NCBI RefSeq assembly: GCF_017676345.1
Contig: NZ_JAFFZM010000001.1
Coordinates: forward strand, 62,001 to 126,000
Reading direction: 5' to 3'
DNA length: 64,000 nt
DNA from: Streptomyces smyrnaeus
Lineage (GTDB): Bacteria > Actinomycetota > Actinomycetes > Streptomycetales > Streptomycetaceae
Positions 35,609 through 44,615 of the stretch are shown piece by piece; within the stretch, counting starts at the first letter, position 1, and every line of letters starts with the position of its first letter. The notes beneath the pieces were generated by a model that did not search any database, had not been told where the DNA came from, and saw only the letters and a program-made list of their open reading frames with translations. The position numbers were made by a program, and so were the translations under genes.

Positions 35609-36301
35609 ATGACTGTGTGGGACCGGCCGGAGCCGCCGCCTCGCCCCGTACCGCTCGACCGGGAGCGGATCGTTGCCGCCGCCGTCGCGCTGGCCGACGA
35701 GGGCGGGCTGGAGGCGGTGTCGTTGCGCAAGGTCGCCGCCCGGCTGGGCGCCGGCCCGATGCGGCTTTACGGGTACATCTCCTCCAAGGAGGAGCTGTTC
35801 GACCTCATGGTGGACGAGGTCCAAGGCGAGATCCTCCCCCAGGAGCAGCCCGGTGACTGGCGGGAGGCGCTGCGCGTGCTCGCCCACCGCACCAGGCAGG
35901 CCGCTCTCCGCCATGAATGGCTGGCCGACCTCCTCGGCGGCCGGCCGACGCTGGGACCGAACGGCCTCGCCATGACCGAGGCCACGCTGGCCCCCCTCGT
36001 CGGCCTCGCCGACCTCGACACCGTCATGCGCGCCGTGGAGACCGTCAGTGCCTACTTCACCGGCGCGATCAGACGCGAGATCGCGAACCTGCGGGCCGAG
36101 CGGGCCACGGGTCTGTCCAAGCGCGACTGGCAGCGCGCCTCCGGCCCGCATGTGACGAAGATGCTGGCCACGGGCCGCTTCCCGGCGCTGGCCCAGGCCG
36201 TGTACGACGGCACGGACGTGGACGCCGAGACATCCTTCGCGACCGGCCTGGACTGGGTCCTCGACGCCGTGGCCGCCAAACTCACCGGCCCGGCGGCGTG
36301 A
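35609..36301 (+). CDS. TetR family regulator (TetR_C_1 type)
   Basis: About 230 residues. The HTH (LDRERIVAAAVALADEGG then VSLRKVAARLGAGPMRLYGY) is followed by an all-helical TetR_C domain as in tetracycline-sensing TetR proteins. An in-frame GTG at 35603 is an alternative start; no ribosome site favours either and the message may be leaderless. Divergent to the TetX-like monooxygenase, with one operator shared. Confidence 0.91.
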   Translation: MTVWDRPEPPPRPVPLDRERIVAAAVALADEGGLEAVSLRKVAARLGAGPMRLYGYISSKEELFDLMVDEVQGEILPQEQPGDWREALRVLAHRTRQAALRHEWLADLLGGRPTLGPNGLAMTEATLAPLVGLADLDTVMRAVETVSAYFTGAIRREIANLRAERATGLSKRDWQRASGPHVTKMLATGRFPALAQAVYDGTDVDAETSFATGLDWVLDAVAAKLTGPAA

Positions 36302-36321
36302 CGATCAGGCCCTCCGGTCGA

Positions 36322-36360
36322 CCGCGTTGCCGCGTCCCCCCGTGAGGCACGGCAACGCGG
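36322..36360. terminator. Bidirectional terminator
   Basis: 11-base stem CCGCGTTGCCG with complement at 36350-36360 and 17-base loop, between convergent genes ending at 36301 and 36377. Confidence 0.72.
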
Positions 36361-36376
36361 CCGGGGGTGGCCCGGG

Positions 36377-36892
36377 TCAGACCCGGGGCGAGGCGGTGAC
36401 CGCGTAGTGGATGTAGCCGTCGCCGTCGTTGTTCCAGTTCAGCTTCCAGGCGCCGTCGCCGAGGGCGTATCGAGAGATGGCGTGCCGGAAGGTCGGAGTG
36501 GTGTAGGAGCCGTCGCCGTTCTCCAATCTGCCTTCGATACCGAAGTCGCGGTGGGCGCGGACCGGGTCCGTCGCACCGGAGACGCTCTTCTTGAGGTAGA
36601 CCCGGAACTTCGCGGCGTCGAAGGTCAGGTAGGGCGCGCTCCCATGGGCGTCGGGCATGTCCCAGCTCAGCTTGGCGTAGCTGTAGATGTAGCCGCCGGA
36701 CCGGTACGAGCACATGGTCGACTTCAGAATCCAGTTGTCCGGCCACGGACCGGTGTACCCACGGTCGTCCACGGACTTGGTGGTGGTGTTGCAGGACGCC
36801 GCCATGGCCGGGGAGGCCGTGACGACCGCCGCGCCGGCGAGGGTGCCGAGGCAGGTCGCGGTGACCGCGGCTCGGCGCAGGAAGGTGCGCAC
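36377..36892 (-). CDS. Secreted protein of unknown function
   Basis: 171 residues with a signal peptide (VRTFLRRAAVTATCLGTLAG, cleavage near ASPAMA-A, about residue 32). The mature part has two Cys (SCNTTT and STMCSY) suggesting one disulfide, and is rich in Tyr, Trp, Gly and Asp with a beta-sandwich look. GTG at 36892 is preferred because AGGAG lies 8 bases before it; an ATG eight codons upstream lacks one. No family recognised. Confidence 0.78.
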   Translation of the reverse strand: MRTFLRRAAVTATCLGTLAGAAVVTASPAMAASCNTTTKSVDDRGYTGPWPDNWILKSTMCSYRSGGYIYSYAKLSWDMPDAHGSAPYLTFDAAKFRVYLKKSVSGATDPVRAHRDFGIEGRLENGDGSYTTPTFRHAISRYALGDGAWKLNWNNDGDGYIHYAVTASPRV

Positions 36893-37285
36893 TCGATGAC
36901 TCCTGGTTCTCCGCACGAGGGTGCGGTGTGGATGGGTCGGGCCGACCGCACCCGGCGTCGGCAGCTGCGCGCCGGGCGCCGGGGCAGGGGAGATGACGGC
37001 TCCTCGGGCGCCGGGGAGCGGTGAGCGTGCCGACGCCGGGCTCCCCGTACGTCGGCCCGATCACCCGGCAGCTCGCCTGGACCCGGCGTCCCCCGCTGGA
37101 AAGTCACACCGATCGCCGCGGCATGCTTCAACACCCTTGAACGGGCGCGGTTGCTCCCGTCCGTTCCGTCGCTCTTCCCGCCGGTGCGGTCGAACGCCGG
37201 GATCGTACGCACGCCGGTCGCCGCCGTGCCTCATGCATCCGAGGCGGTCGACTGTGCATCTGAGGCGCCCGTTCCAGGCCGCCGG
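36893..37285. other. Intergenic region without a gene, with a 13-base direct repeat
   Basis: 393 bases between two minus-strand genes; no frame looks coding. The part near 36900 must hold the promoter of the secreted-protein gene. Near the end of the regulator gene a direct repeat TGCATC(C/T)GAGGCG occurs at 37234-37246 and 37255-37267, two helical turns apart. Confidence 0.5.
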
Positions 37286-39241
37286 TCAATCCCCCGGCGC
37301 CACCGGGTCCGGCACGGCGGTCACCGGGACCTGTCCGGCGGCCACCAGCAGCCACAGCATCTGGTACGGGGCGGCTCCCTGCTCCCCCAACGGCAGCCTC
37401 AACCGCGCACCCAGCGCCGACAGCCGGGCCGCGAGGGTGTTCCGATGCATCCCCAGCGCCGCGGCCGTCGCACCGGCACGGCAGTTGTGCGCGAGCCAGG
37501 TGGCCAGCAGCCGCGAGGCGTCGCCCGCCTGATCCAGCACGGCCAGCTCGCGCGTCGCCCAGTCCACGACCGGGGCCTCCCGCAACAGCGCCCGCAGCGT
37601 CGGCGGTGCCTCCGGTAGTTGGTCGGGCGGCACCGGCAGGTCGGCGAGCTGGAAGGCGAGGTCCGCCACCGCGCGGTGCGCGACCTGCCGGTGGTCCAGT
37701 CCCAGCGCGCCCAGCACCAGCCTGAGCCGCTTGTTGGCGGTGGTGCGGTCCACACCGAGCAGCCGACCGGCGCGCAGCGCCCCGTACGACAGCGTGCGGC
37801 GGGCAGTCGGCACCGCCTGTGACCGCTGTTCCTCCGTGAGCTTCCGGAGCCCCACGCAGAGCTGGTGGGCCCACGAGCGGGCCCGCGGGGACAGGGACAC
37901 CAGGAGCGAGGACTCGCCGAAATCCCGGGCTATTCCCTCCGGATCGCTCTCGGCGGCCGTCAGCGCCCGTATCGCGGCGCCGTAGGCCAAGGCGGCCTGC
38001 GACCACGGACGTGGCCCGGAGACACCGGCGAGCCGTCCGGGCGCCTGTTCCACCACCGGGCGCAGCAGAGCCAACGGTGCCCTGCCGTCCGGGCTCTGCG
38101 GGGCCACCACGATGACGTGCCGTGGATCCGCCGGGCACGGGACCACCAGACCTCCGTCGCCCATCGCCTCCTCGCAGGCGGCGGCGGTCCCCGTACGGTC
38201 CTCTCCGGGCGCGCGCTGCACCACCGCCACCACACCGCGTGCGGCGGCCAGCACTTCGCCCACGCCGTACTCGGCGGCGCCCAGCCGAGCCAGCGGTTCG
38301 GCGACCCGTACCGCGCCCTCCCAGTTCCCGAGCATCAGGTACTGCAGCACCGACACCCGGACGCCGCGCAGCGCGGTACGCAGCACTTCGCGGTCCCGGC
38401 GGTGCCGCACCGAACAGTCCAGCAGCGCCACCTGCCCCGCCGTGTGGGCCAGCAGCCGGCGCAGGTGGGGTGGCCAGCCCCCGCGCCGGAGCGCGGCCAG
38501 CACCTGGTGCGGCCGGTCGCGTCCGACCGCGTGCAGCACCAGTCCCTGATCGCCGAACGGCACGGCGGCCGTCCGTACCCGTCCGTTCCGCACCTCCTCC
38601 AGCGCCCATGGCTGCTCGGCGGCCAGCCGGTCCCACTCGGGCTGCCCCGGTTCGACCAGTGTCACGGGGCCGCCGGTGCGGGCGGCCACCTCCCGCAGCA
38701 GCCGCGCGGGGCCCTCGGCCTGCTCCACCAGGGACGCGGAGAGTGTCAGCAGCCGTGCTGTGCCGCGTGCGTCGTCCCGCTCGACCGTCAGTTGCCTTCG
38801 CAGCACCCGGGTCAGGATCTCGTCGGCGTCCCAGGGCCCCGCCGGAACCAGTACCGGCACCCCGGCCGCCCGGGCAGCCGCCTCGGCGGAGGGCGCCACC
38901 GAGGCAGCGGCCACCGCGGAGGCAGAGGGCGCGAGCGCCACCGCGACCACTCCCGCGCGGACGAGTTCCCTCAGCGCCGTCCCGGCGCGCTCCGGCCCCG
39001 CGCACTGTGGGCCGGTGGGCAGTACGGCCAGCCCCGCTCGCGCCCGGGGGGTGTCCGTCGGCAGCCGCCAGCGCGCGTCGCACACCACCACGTCGTCCAC
39101 ATGCACATCGCCCGCGTGCATATCGTCCAGCTGCACGTCGCCCGCGTGCTGCGCCGTCGCCCGTGCCGCTAGGTCCGGGGCCGGTCGCGGAAAGCGCAGT
39201 ATGGGGTGGGGCCCGGTGGTCAGATGGCGGAGGTTCAGCAT
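37286..39241 (-). CDS. PucR-like helix-turn-helix regulator
   Basis: 651 residues. The C-terminal end (LATWLAHNCRAGATAAALGM then HRNTLAARLSALGARL) is the PucR/CdaR-type HTH_30. A second HTH-like stretch (RTLSYGALRAGRLLGVDRTT) lies about 140 residues earlier. The N-terminal 350 residues look like a sensor portion with a repeated GVVAVALAPSA-type Rossmann core and no named domain. It stands alone, reading away from a VOC gene, so the target cannot be guessed. ATG at 39241 is the only sensible start. Confidence 0.8.
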   Translation of the reverse strand: MLNLRHLTTGPHPILRFPRPAPDLAARATAQHAGDVQLDDMHAGDVHVDDVVVCDARWRLPTDTPRARAGLAVLPTGPQCAGPERAGTALRELVRAGVVAVALAPSASAVAAASVAPSAEAAARAAGVPVLVPAGPWDADEILTRVLRRQLTVERDDARGTARLLTLSASLVEQAEGPARLLREVAARTGGPVTLVEPGQPEWDRLAAEQPWALEEVRNGRVRTAAVPFGDQGLVLHAVGRDRPHQVLAALRRGGWPPHLRRLLAHTAGQVALLDCSVRHRRDREVLRTALRGVRVSVLQYLMLGNWEGAVRVAEPLARLGAAEYGVGEVLAAARGVVAVVQRAPGEDRTGTAAACEEAMGDGGLVVPCPADPRHVIVVAPQSPDGRAPLALLRPVVEQAPGRLAGVSGPRPWSQAALAYGAAIRALTAAESDPEGIARDFGESSLLVSLSPRARSWAHQLCVGLRKLTEEQRSQAVPTARRTLSYGALRAGRLLGVDRTTANKRLRLVLGALGLDHRQVAHRAVADLAFQLADLPVPPDQLPEAPPTLRALLREAPVVDWATRELAVLDQAGDASRLLATWLAHNCRAGATAAALGMHRNTLAARLSALGARLRLPLGEQGAAPYQMLWLLVAAGQVPVTAVPDPVAPGD

Positions 39242-39411
39242 GGCGATGCAGCGGTGAGGGGGCGGGAACAGGTGTGGGGCCCGGGGATACTACCCGTTCG
39301 GCGTCGCACCACACGGTCGTACCGGTCCCGCAGCAGCGCGCGGTCGTAGCCCGACGCACCCTCACCGCACGCACGGCTCCGGGCTACGGCGCTCGTTTCC
39401 GACGCGGGTCG

Positions 39412-39789
39412 TCAGAGCGGGGCGATGCGGGCCTTGAGCAGGCAGAACTCGTTGCCCTCGGGGTCGGCGAGTACGTGCCAGGGCTCTTCCCCGGTCTGAC
39501 CGACGTCGGCGGGTTCGGCCCCGGCGGCCAGCAGACGTTCGAGCTCGGCGTCCTGGTCGCGGTCGGTGGCGTTGACGTCGATGTGCAGCCGGGGCTTCCC
39601 GTTCCTCGGCTCGTCGTTGCGGCTGAGGATGATCGTCGCTTGCGGACCGCCGAACCCTTCGCGCGGCCCTATCTCGATGTCGTCGTCCTCACGATCGAGC
39701 ACGACGAAGTCGAGGACCTCGCACCAGAACCGCGCCAGCCTCTCGGGGTCGTGGCATTCGAGCACGAGCTCACTGATACGGCATGCCAT
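39412..39789 (-). CDS. VOC family protein
   Basis: 125 residues forming one glyoxalase-like VOC domain: ISELVLECHDPERLARFWCEVLDF at the start, RLHIDVNATDRDQDAELERL in the middle, and WHVLADPEGNEFCLL at the end, the last with the typical Glu ligand. This actinobacterial subgroup is often annotated glyoxalase-like; substrate unknown. Confidence 0.9.
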   Translation of the reverse strand: MACRISELVLECHDPERLARFWCEVLDFVVLDREDDDIEIGPREGFGGPQATIILSRNDEPRNGKPRLHIDVNATDRDQDAELERLLAAGAEPADVGQTGEEPWHVLADPEGNEFCLLKARIAPL

Positions 39790-40061
39790 GGGCGAAACCT
39801 ACTCTCGGCGTCGGAACTGCCGGGGTGGCCGCCCGGATCTCGTGGCTCCCCGCAGCGAGAACACCTCGGGACCGTACCGGGCGGGGCGAGCAGGGGCGAG
39901 GCGATTTCGGAACGTCGCCCTGACCGGGCCGGGCCGGACCCGGCCGGGTGCGGACGTCCGTGAACGGCTACGCCGGAGACCTCTTCGCCAAGCAGTGCAT
40001 TCGCCCGGATGGCGGCCTTCAGTGAGCGCGGAGCGCCGGACGGGGTTGTGGTGGAGTAGCT

Positions 40062-40730
40062 GTGTCGGCGGGTCGAGCCATGGTGAGGAGCACGCCTGAT
40101 GGCCGAACGCTCTTTCTCAGGCATTTCCACAGCGGCGACCGAGCGGCGGAGCATCCGATGGTCGGCGGCGCAGTCGACCGGCCCCAGGGCCCGTCGGGTC
40201 ACGACGGTATGAGAGCGCGGCTGGTGGCCGGTGCCCGTCTGCTGTGCCTGTCCGCCCTGCTGCTCGCGGGCGTCGGCGCCATCGGCCGGCTCATCGGCTG
40301 GATCACGCTGACCACCACGCTCGGCCCGACGGCCTATCTGCTGCTGGCCCATCCGAACCATGTGCGCGCACGGCTGCGCAGTGCCGTGCTGGGGCACGCC
40401 TCGGCGGTGGCGGTGGGCCTCGCCTGCCTCGCTGCCTTCGGCCTGTGGAACCACCCGTCGATCGCCACCCAGCACTACGACACCGTCCGTCAGATCGGCG
40501 CCCAGGCCCTGGCCGTGGGACTGACTCTGCTTCTGCTGCATGTGCTCGACGCCCACCATCCGCCGGCCGCCGCCACCACGCTGCTCATCACGTCCGGCAT
40601 CTCCCGCCCGGGGGCACCGTTGTACGGCCTGCTCACCGGGCTGGCCCTAATCCTGACGATCGCGCCGCTGCTCTCGAAGGTGGCGTCCGACGCCGGCGGA
40701 CAACGTACCGACAGCGGCGGCGACGACTGA
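40062..40730 (+). CDS. HPP family integral membrane protein
   Basis: 222 residues. The motif DAHHPPAAATTLL near residue 165 is the HPP signature that names the family; about five hydrophobic segments span residues 58-210. HPP proteins are linked to nitrite transport in some cyanobacteria and plants, but most bacterial members are untested. GTG at 40062 is preceded by GGTGGAGTAG, which supports the long N-terminal cytoplasmic tail. Confidence 0.85.
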   Translation: MSAGRAMVRSTPDGRTLFLRHFHSGDRAAEHPMVGGAVDRPQGPSGHDGMRARLVAGARLLCLSALLLAGVGAIGRLIGWITLTTTLGPTAYLLLAHPNHVRARLRSAVLGHASAVAVGLACLAAFGLWNHPSIATQHYDTVRQIGAQALAVGLTLLLLHVLDAHHPPAAATTLLITSGISRPGAPLYGLLTGLALILTIAPLLSKVASDAGGQRTDSGGDD

Positions 40731-40787
40731 TGCCGCCGCCGGGCCGCTGTCCCTCGGCTCCTCCTGACGGTTCGGCCCTCCCCGCGG

Positions 40788-41375
40788 TCAGGCGAGGGTC
40801 TCGCAGATGTTCTCCTCGGAGCCGATGGCCAGGGGCATGTGCCGCCGACCGGCGGTGTCCCAGGTCGTCACGTGGATCCCGTCGACGACGTAGTAGCCGG
40901 CGGGGTAGGCATCGGTGGCCTTGAAGCGCACTCCGAACGGTCCGACACCACCGAGGGTCTTGCGGGTGCCGTCGGGGCGGAACTCCTCCGCGCCGCTCCC
41001 GGACAGGTCGCGCCGGACCGTGGCGCCGGTGTCGGCGTTGACGAAGTCCACGATGAGCTTGCCCTTGTACTCGTTGATGTGGACGGAGCCGTCGGGGTAC
41101 CGGGAGTCGACGCGGACCATCTCCTCGTCCTCGACGACGCGAAGGTGCAGGTCGAAGGAGCAATAGGTGCCGCCGGGCAGCGTGGTGTCCTCCGACCGGA
41201 AGGGCCGCCATGGTTCGGGGGCGAAGTCGGAGAGGTCGAAGTAGTCCTCGATGGGGCCCGGCAGCTCGGCGGCCGTGGCCGATGGAGCCGTGGCATCGCG
41301 TGCCGAGGCGGGTACGGCCGCCCCCAGGACGGCGCAGACGACGGCCATCGCGACCGGGACAAGGCGTGGGCGCAC
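40788..41375 (-). CDS. Secreted protein, paralogue of the protein at 8531-9259
   Basis: 195 residues with a Sec signal peptide (VPVAMAVVCAVLGAAVPASA, cleaved after ASA near residue 25). GTG at 41375 follows GGAGGAGG at ideal spacing. The mature domain has Cys in TYCSFDLHLRV and at the end in ENICETLA. Shared with the 8531-9259 protein: the phrase (N/A)DTG-T-VRRDLSG(T/S)G, the following GG-GV sheet, and the Cys-(K/E)-TLA ending, so the two are paralogues about 31 kb apart. It diverges from a CGNR regulator with an inverted repeat between them. Confidence 0.82.
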   Translation of the reverse strand: MRPRLVPVAMAVVCAVLGAAVPASARDATAPSATAAELPGPIEDYFDLSDFAPEPWRPFRSEDTTLPGGTYCSFDLHLRVVEDEEMVRVDSRYPDGSVHINEYKGKLIVDFVNADTGATVRRDLSGSGAEEFRPDGTRKTLGGVGPFGVRFKATDAYPAGYYVVDGIHVTTWDTAGRRHMPLAIGSEENICETLA

Positions 41376-41393
41376 GGGGACCTCCTCCATCCG

Positions 41394-41425
41394 ACTAACC
41401 ACTTGCAGATATGGAACTGGTTAGT
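41394..41425. promoter_or_regulatory. Inverted repeat ACTAACCA-16-TGGTTAGT
   Basis: Perfect 8-base arms separated by 16 bases, placed between divergent starts at 41375 and 41454. Probable operator; the same 8-16-8 geometry occurs beside the second CGNR gene. Confidence 0.7.
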
Positions 41426-41453
41426 TCGGTAGACGGTCAAGTACGGTGGAGCA

Positions 41454-42119
41454 GTGCACTGGGAAGAGGTCGCCGGCTGTCGTATGCCGAGGTGTGTCGC
41501 AGGGCATCCGGCCTTGGACTTCTGCAACACATGGGCGGGTTGGGGGGAGCCGGCCGACCCCCGACGGGAGTGGCTGCCCGACTACGACCACTTCGCGGTC
41601 TGGGCCATGCATGCCGGACTGGTGACAGGCGACGCGTGCGAGCGGCTGCGACGCCGCGCGGGACGCAGCCGCGGCGCGGCCACCGAGGTTCTCGGCCAGG
41701 CCCGCGAACTGCGTTCGGCGCTCTACGCGGTGCTGCTCGACGGCGCCGGCGGGGCCGACCGCTCCGCCTTCGCCACCGTCGCGGCGCACGCCGAACGGGC
41801 GGCGGGCGCCGCCCGTCTCGTCCCCGCGCCACCGGTGGAATCCCCCGGCATCGGTGGGCCGGCCGATGCGCCGACGGCCCGCTGGGAGCTGTCCGACCAC
41901 TCCGGCCTCGCACTGCCCCTTTTGGCCGTCGCGCGCTCAGCAGCCGCCCTGCTGACCGCCTCCGACCGCCCCCGGATCGACGCCTGCCCGGGTCACGACT
42001 GCGGCTGGCTGTTCCTCAACCCCCGTGGGCGGCGCCGTTGGTGCACCATGTCCTCCTGCGGCAACCGGGCGAAGGTGCAGGCCCACGCCCGGCGCCGCCG
42101 CGCCGACCGCACGGACTGA
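41454..42119 (+). CDS. CGNR zinc-finger transcriptional regulator (ABATE domain)
   Basis: 221 residues. N-terminal ABATE domain (residues 10-150, starting GHPALDFCNTW) and C-terminal CGNR zinc finger: DACPGHDCGWLFLNP then RRRWCTMSSCGNRAKVQ, where four Cys bind zinc and the CGNR helix reads DNA. GTG at 41454 has GGTGGAG before it. Divergent to the secreted-protein gene, which it probably regulates. Confidence 0.92.
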   Translation: MHWEEVAGCRMPRCVAGHPALDFCNTWAGWGEPADPRREWLPDYDHFAVWAMHAGLVTGDACERLRRRAGRSRGAATEVLGQARELRSALYAVLLDGAGGADRSAFATVAAHAERAAGAARLVPAPPVESPGIGGPADAPTARWELSDHSGLALPLLAVARSAAALLTASDRPRIDACPGHDCGWLFLNPRGRRRWCTMSSCGNRAKVQAHARRRRADRTD

Positions 42120-42188
42120 CTGCCGACGGGCAATCAGCCACCCGTAGGACCGCCATGTCGCCGCCCATACCTCGCAGAAGGGGCTGCG

Positions 42189-42734
42189 CTACGGCGTGCG
42201 CAGTGAGCTGTCCAGGGCCTTCATGAGGTGCGCGGCGCGGCTCCTACCGGTGGGCGCGAGGGGATAGCGGCCGAGAACGTCGATCAGCACGGGCGTGGCA
42301 CGCTGCCGCGCTTGCTGGATCAGCGCGTCACCGACGGCCGGGTCGTCACCCGCACGCAGCTCGGCCGCCCGCGCCGCGCTCGCGGTCGCGCGCAGGATGT
42401 GGCCGACCTGGGTGGCCTTCGCGAGAGGGTGCAGATACGCGGCGGAGGCCGCGTCGCCCGCAGCGCGCGCGGCGTGCCTGGCGGCCTCGCTGTCCGCGGC
42501 TTTCGCCGCGCGGTGCGCGTCCAGCGAGGCGACGCGCTGCAGCTTGGTGCGTGGAGCGCCGTTCGCGAAGGTCCATGCGGCTTCCACTGCAGTGCGGGGC
42601 CGGGTGTCTTCAGGGTGAGCAGCCTCGAAGATCGCGAGGACCTCCTGCGCACTCTCGACCGCGTAGCGGGCCACGACCCGCAGTTCGTCCAAGGTCAACT
42701 CGAAATCGCCCGCTCCGATCGCCACGCGCTCCAT
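42189..42734 (-). CDS. Imm5-like putative immunity protein
   Basis: 181 residues, all-helical, matching the actinobacterial group annotated as putative immunity proteins (Imm5-like): FELTLDELRVVARYAVESAQ at the start, AAGDAASAAYLHPLAKATQ in the middle and a C-terminal MKALDSSLRTP. By name such proteins would neutralise a toxin, but no toxin gene or polymorphic-toxin exporter is near. The ATG at 42734 matches the start of homology. It lies between two CGNR-type genes. Confidence 0.78.
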   Translation of the reverse strand: MERVAIGAGDFELTLDELRVVARYAVESAQEVLAIFEAAHPEDTRPRTAVEAAWTFANGAPRTKLQRVASLDAHRAAKAADSEAARHAARAAGDAASAAYLHPLAKATQVGHILRATASAARAAELRAGDDPAVGDALIQQARQRATPVLIDVLGRYPLAPTGRSRAAHLMKALDSSLRTP

Positions 42735-42817
42735 TGTGGCCGCTGCGCCGACGGCCGACGACCGTGGGGCCGGTCCCGGTCGGTTCCGGCAGCGGTTCCC
42801 GCTCGAACCGCCCGGGG

Positions 42818-43402
42818 TCAATCCGTTCCGGGTCGGGTGCGGCGGGCGTAGGCGCGGGCGGCACGGGCGCGGTCTCCGCAGCGGGTGGAGCACCAGTGGC
42901 GGCGACCGTGGCGGAGCAGATAGCGGTTGCAGGGCGGGGAGCCGCAGGCGGTGAGGCGTTCGGCGTCGGGGCCGGTGAGCAGGTCGGCGGCGTCGGCGGC
43001 GAGGGTCGCCAGGGCGTGGTCGACGATGGCGGTGGTGGGGTGGGGGGTGGCGCGGTAGGGGCCGGTCTTCTCGTCCCAGTGCAGCAGTGGGGCCGTGGGG
43101 ACGCGGGTCATCGCGTCGTTGATGGCGGCGACGGCCGCGGGGAGGGCGGGGAGTCCGGCGGCGCGGGAGGCGAACAGCGACCTGATCTGTTCGCGCAGCG
43201 AGCGCAGTTGCGTCGCACACATCTCCTGCATGGCGACGTCGACCGGAGCGAGACCCCGCTCGGTCAGCCAGCGGTTCGCCTGGGCGGGCGTTCCCAGGAG
43301 GTCGACCGTACGTCCGCCCGGCATCGCGATCGTGCTGTTGGCGAGCGCGAGGGAGGGGTGCTCCTCCTCGCCCTGGACGGGGGGCGGAGCGGGCTCTGCC
43401 AT
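42818..43402 (-). CDS. CGNR zinc-finger transcriptional regulator (CGDR variant)
   Basis: 194 residues. The ABATE-like N-terminal domain contains GRTVDLLGTPAQANRWL and the C-terminal finger reads LTACGSPPCNRYLLRHGRRH then WCSTRCGDRARAARAYA, where the CGNR signature is CGDR. ATG at 43402 is preceded by AGGAGGTCCC. It diverges from the MBL-fold gene at 43505, with a palindromic site between, and is its likely regulator. Second of two CGNR genes within 1.3 kb. Confidence 0.9.
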   Translation of the reverse strand: MAEPAPPPVQGEEEHPSLALANSTIAMPGGRTVDLLGTPAQANRWLTERGLAPVDVAMQEMCATQLRSLREQIRSLFASRAAGLPALPAAVAAINDAMTRVPTAPLLHWDEKTGPYRATPHPTTAIVDHALATLAADAADLLTGPDAERLTACGSPPCNRYLLRHGRRHWCSTRCGDRARAARAYARRTRPGTD

Positions 43403-43420
43403 CGGGACCTCCTTCATGAC

Positions 43421-43452
43421 TCTCATGGTACGGGTTGCGCATATCCATGAGA
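43421..43452. promoter_or_regulatory. Inverted repeat TCTCATGG-16-CCATGAGA
   Basis: Perfect 8-base arms separated by 16 bases between divergent starts at 43402 and 43505; likely operator for the CGNR regulator. Confidence 0.7.
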
Positions 43453-43504
43453 AGCATCTACCTTCGATCTCACGGTTCAACCACATCTATCCGTGAGGTT
43501 TCCT

Positions 43505-44293
43505 GTGTCTTCTGCTCCCGTGACGACCGACCGGTTCCCGGTCCGGGCCCTCGGCGGCCCGACCGCCGTCTTCGACTACGGCGGCCTGCGCTTTTTGACC
43601 GACCCGACCTTCGACGACCCGGGCGACTACCCGACGACCGGCCGCGGCCTGGTCAAGACCGCCCCCTCCACCACCACCCCGGCCGACCTCGGCCCGGTCG
43701 ATGTGGTTCTGCTCTCGCACGACGAGCACCCCGACAACCTCGACACCTCCGGCCGCGTCCTGCTCGCCGACGTCCCGCTCACCCTCACCACCCCCGGCGG
43801 CGGACAGCGCCTCGGGGAGAAGGCCAAGGGGCTGGCCGACTGGGAGTCCGTCGAACTCAGCCGTCCCGACGGCGGCACGGTGACCGTGACCGGCGTCCCC
43901 GCCCTGCACGGCCCCGGCACGCGCGAGGAGGTCGAGGCGGTCACCGGACAGGTCGTCGGTTTCGTCCTCACCGCGGAGGACCTGCCCACCGTCTACATCA
44001 GCGGCGACAACGCCTCCCTGGACCTGGTCCGGGAGATCGCCGAGCGGTTCGGCCCCGTCGACACCGCGATCCTCTTCGCCGGCGCCCCCCGCTTCGACGA
44101 ACTCTTCTCCGGCGCCCTGATCGTTCTCGACAGCTCCCAGGCCGCCGAGGCCGCCCGGATCCTCGGCGCCCGCCGCGTCGTTCCCGTCCACTACAACAGC
44201 TGGGCGCACTTCACCGAGGGCCGCGACGAGCTGGCAGCCGCCTTCAGCGCTGCCGGACTGGCCGACCGGCTGGAGTGGGGCGACCACTCCTGA
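43505..44293 (+). CDS. MBL-fold metallo-hydrolase (UlaG-like)
   Basis: About 262 residues. The fold is MBL-like with LLSHDEHPDNLD, the variant metal motif (SHDEHPDN instead of HxHxDH) common in UlaG-type actinobacterial proteins, followed by PALHGPGT, YISGDNASLD and the late VPVHYNSWAHF. The GTG at 43505 has GAGG at spacing 7; GTG at 43493 is an alternative. It is followed by a terminator hairpin. Substrate unknown. Confidence 0.86.
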   Translation: MSSAPVTTDRFPVRALGGPTAVFDYGGLRFLTDPTFDDPGDYPTTGRGLVKTAPSTTTPADLGPVDVVLLSHDEHPDNLDTSGRVLLADVPLTLTTPGGGQRLGEKAKGLADWESVELSRPDGGTVTVTGVPALHGPGTREEVEAVTGQVVGFVLTAEDLPTVYISGDNASLDLVREIAERFGPVDTAILFAGAPRFDELFSGALIVLDSSQAAEAARILGARRVVPVHYNSWAHFTEGRDELAAAFSAAGLADRLEWGDHS

Positions 44294-44330
44294 GCCGACC
44301 GGCAGGGCACCCGGCGCCGGCAAGTCCGCA

Positions 44331-44360
44331 TGCCCGCCTCCCGGTCGACGGAGGCGGGCA
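44331..44360. terminator. Terminator hairpin
   Basis: Perfect 11-base stem TGCCCGCCTCC with complement, 8-base loop, 37 bases after the MBL gene; it is the only clear element in the 322-base gap up to 44616, which shows no gene. Confidence 0.85.
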
Positions 44361-44615
44361 CGCGGCGGAGAATCTGCCGCCGGACGGCCTGGGAACCCTG
44401 CCGCTGCCCGCTGTCGCCCTCCTCATGAGCGCGTGGGGCCATGTGCACGGCCGCGTCGTCCTGGAGGTGTTCGGACACACCCCTTCCTCGGTAGCCACCA
44501 GGCCGAGACCTTCCGCATGGCGACGCGGAATGTGCTGGGGGACGTCCACCGTCGGATTCCCGCCTTCCGACGGGGCTCGCCCCTGCCCGCCCGGCCGAAG
44601 GGATGGTCGCGGGGG

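Noticed and set aside
37128..39374. 748-codon frame overlapping the PucR-like gene
   Set aside because: Arg/Gly-rich shadow in another frame; no recognizable domain, and the sense frame has the HTH.
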